From the NCBI RefSeq assembly GCF_002013895.1, contig NZ_MAFQ01000004.1, positions 168,024-232,023 on the forward strand: a stretch of 64,000 bases of DNA, in the 5' to 3' direction. The position numbers and the translations under genes were made by a program. The notes under the pieces are model-generated. The model searched no databases. It had not been told where the DNA came from and saw only the letters and a list, made by a program, of their open reading frames with translations. Below, one piece after another: positions 62,356 through 64,000 of the stretch. Position 1 is the first letter of the stretch, and every line of letters begins with the position of its first letter. The stretch is from Mycobacteroides franklinii. GTDB taxonomy: Bacteria > Actinomycetota > Actinomycetes > Mycobacteriales > Mycobacteriaceae.

Positions 62356-64000
62356 ATGGCCAACGCACTGGGATTGTCGATCGGCGCCACTCAACTGGTC
62401 GCAACACCCGACGACCCGCAGAGCCAACCCGTCGTGCGCAGCTCGATCCTCACCCTGCATGAGGACGGCCCGCCCGAGGTGGGAGTGCCCAGTCAGCCCG
62501 GCCTGACGCTCACCGGATTCGTCGGCAGAGTCGGCGATCCGGTCGGCATCGTGGCGGCGGACGGATCGGTGCACCGCGCCGAATGGGCGCTGACCGAGGC
62601 GATGCGCGTGCTGATCGCCGATGCCGCCTCCACCGCGAACTTCACCGCACCCCCGGTGCTGTCGGCCTCCGTCCCCGCTCATTGGAGCCCGCAGACCGTC
62701 AGCACTCTGAGGGACGCGATCGACCGTGTACCCGCCCTTGCACCGGGTGGTCGGCAGCTGAAACTGATCCCGGATGCGCGCGCCGCCCTGGAGTCATTGG
62801 CCGCCGGTCCAGGCACGCCCGACCGCGGTGTCGTCGTGGTCTGCGATCTCGGCGGCTCGGGTAGCAGCATCACGCTCGCCGATGCCGCGCGCGGGTTCCA
62901 GCAGATCGGGCAGACCATCCGATTCGTCGAGTTTTCCGGCCAGCAGGTCGACCAGATGTTGTTGACCCAGGTCCTTACCGGTCTGAACCAGGACCCCGAG
63001 GGCACCACATCGGTGGGTGCGCTGACCCGGCTGCGCGATCAGTGCCGACTGGCCAAGGAGCGGCTCTCCGGCGAGACCGCGACCTCGGTGCCGGTGCAGC
63101 TGCCCGGGATCACCACGGACGTCCGTCTCACCCGCGCCGAACTGGAAGACCACCTGCGCGGACCGTTGTCCAGCCTGATCGATGCCATTCAGGACACCGT
63201 GGAGCGCAACGGAATTCATCCGGCGAATATCACCGCGGTCGCCTCGGTGGGCGGCAGTGCCAACATTCCCCTTGTCACCCAACAGCTTTCCGAGCGGATG
63301 CGAGTACCTGTCATCACCGGTCCGCAGCCGCAGCTGGCAGCCGCGCGCGGCGTGGCCCTGCTGGCGACGAGGCCCGATCTGCCGCCGCAGGACGCCACCG
63401 CGATGCGCCCGGTGGAACAGCCACCGGGTGACGCCACCATGATGCGCCCGGCCCCAACGGGTACCGGAACCTTCGCCGCGCCGGTTGCCGCGGCCGCTGC
63501 CGCCAACGACGCACCGGAATTGGCTTGGTCTCAAGATGATTCGGCGCCCGATCTGGCTCCACTACAGGAGACCGGCTACCAAAGCCCCTACACCGTCGAT
63601 CTCGACGACGAGTACCACGGCCCCATCGAACCCACTACCGCCCGGCCCGAACTTCAGTTCAGCCACGATCCGCATGCGGCAGAAGACGACTACGACGACT
63701 ACCCGCCGCTTCCGTGGTACCGCCGCCCCCTCGTGTGGTTCATCGCGGCGGCCGCGGTCGCCGGTATCGCCTTCACCGGGATGATGGTGTCACTGACCAG
63801 CAAGGAATCGCCGGCCCCGGCCACCACGACACCGAGCGTCAGCGTGGTGCCGAGCACGGGTGATGCCCCGGCCGAGCCGCCACCGTCACCGGAACCCCCG
63901 CCACCGCCGCAGACCCACACCGTGACGCAGTCGGTGCAGCCACCTCCCCCATCGCCGGAGCCACCTCCGCCGCCACCCCCCACTACGACGACCACCACAC
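62356..64000 (+). CDS. Membrane-tethered Hsp70-like protein, 3' end outside window
   Basis: About 548 codons are visible. The first 340 residues form an Hsp70/ASKHA-type ATPase fold: LGLSIGATQLVA, VVVVCDLGGSGSSITLAD as phosphate-2 motif and VASVGGSANIPLVTQQLSERM as adenosine motif. A linker of about 110 residues leads to DDYPPLPWYRRP, one membrane span (LVWFIAAAAVAGIAFTGMMV) and an extracellular Pro/Thr-rich tail that runs off the window. There is no DnaK substrate domain. It diverges from the IniB-domain gene and shares the motif block with iniB, so it may serve the Ini proteins. Confidence 0.85.
   Translation, partial: MANALGLSIGATQLVATPDDPQSQPVVRSSILTLHEDGPPEVGVPSQPGLTLTGFVGRVGDPVGIVAADGSVHRAEWALTEAMRVLIADAASTANFTAPPVLSASVPAHWSPQTVSTLRDAIDRVPALAPGGRQLKLIPDARAALESLAAGPGTPDRGVVVVCDLGGSGSSITLADAARGFQQIGQTIRFVEFSGQQVDQMLLTQVLTGLNQDPEGTTSVGALTRLRDQCRLAKERLSGETATSVPVQLPGITTDVRLTRAELEDHLRGPLSSLIDAIQDTVERNGIHPANITAVASVGGSANIPLVTQQLSERMRVPVITGPQPQLAAARGVALLATRPDLPPQDATAMRPVEQPPGDATMMRPAPTGTGTFAAPVAAAAAANDAPELAWSQDDSAPDLAPLQETGYQSPYTVDLDDEYHGPIEPTTARPELQFSHDPHAAEDDYDDYPPLPWYRRPLVWFIAAAAVAGIAFTGMMVSLTSKESPAPATTTPSVSVVPSTGDAPAEPPPSPEPPPPPQTHTVTQSVQPPPPSPEPPPPPPPTTTTTT

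Overview
The window is a chromosomal segment of a high-GC actinomycete. Its gene content points to the Mycobacteriaceae, most likely the rapid-growing Mycobacteroides (abscessus/chelonae) group. The grounds are MmpS/MmpL transporters, an iniBAC locus, a dnaK-grpE-dnaJ-hspR operon with HspR boxes, F420-type oxidoreductases, many GTG starts with 4-base stop/start overlaps, and gene neighbourhoods that I recall from M. tuberculosis H37Rv (around Rv0340-Rv0391). Species assignment and H37Rv equivalences come from memory and were not searched. I saw no rRNA, tRNA, CRISPR array or insertion sequence.

Layout. 1-6.25 kb: one minus-strand run with an amino-acid ABC importer (permease, ATPase, lipoprotein), a GNAT acetyltransferase, a nucleotidyltransferase with a 68-residue partner, and two luciferase-like flavin monooxygenases (the last cut by the window edge). 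The importer/acetyltransferase/monooxygenase set resembles sulfur-compound salvage operons. 6.4-12.5 kb: F420-type PPOX protein, TetR regulator, carotenoid oxygenase, and a lipoprotein/MMPL pair. 12.5-19.6 kb: metZ, rhodanese and a purT homologue, then two membrane transporters. 19.6-31.5 kb: thioesterase, purA, a site-2 protease, an accessory TetR/SDR/CocE cassette, then DUF3151, a secreted NTF2-like protein, fba, DedA, thioesterase and GH76. 31.5-41.5 kb: TrmH-type methyltransferase, lipoprotein, pyrE, SDR, an mmpS-mmpL pair and clpB. 41.5-45 kb: three SRPBCC genes and a type II flavohemoglobin. 45-49.4 kb: hspR-dnaJ1-grpE-dnaK (all minus). 49.4-54 kb: lipoprotein, CcdA/TlpA redox pair, F420 oxidoreductase and small membrane proteins. 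54.1-64 kb: an extended ini locus with two secreted paralogues, iniC, iniA, a repeat-rich iniB, a DoxX protein, an IniB-domain protein and a membrane-tethered Hsp70-like protein that runs off the window.

Themes. Heat-shock control is legible: clpB has one HspR box and dnaK has two. Envelope biology dominates the right end: dynamin-like IniA/IniC, IniB with two kinds of tandem repeat, and a composite DNA motif shared by the iniB/DoxX and IniB-like/Hsp70-like intergenic regions that could be one regulon operator. Compared with the H37Rv order I remember, the purA-to-flavohemoglobin block looks inverted relative to both flanks, with one junction at the overlapping stop codons of the flavohemoglobin gene and hspR.
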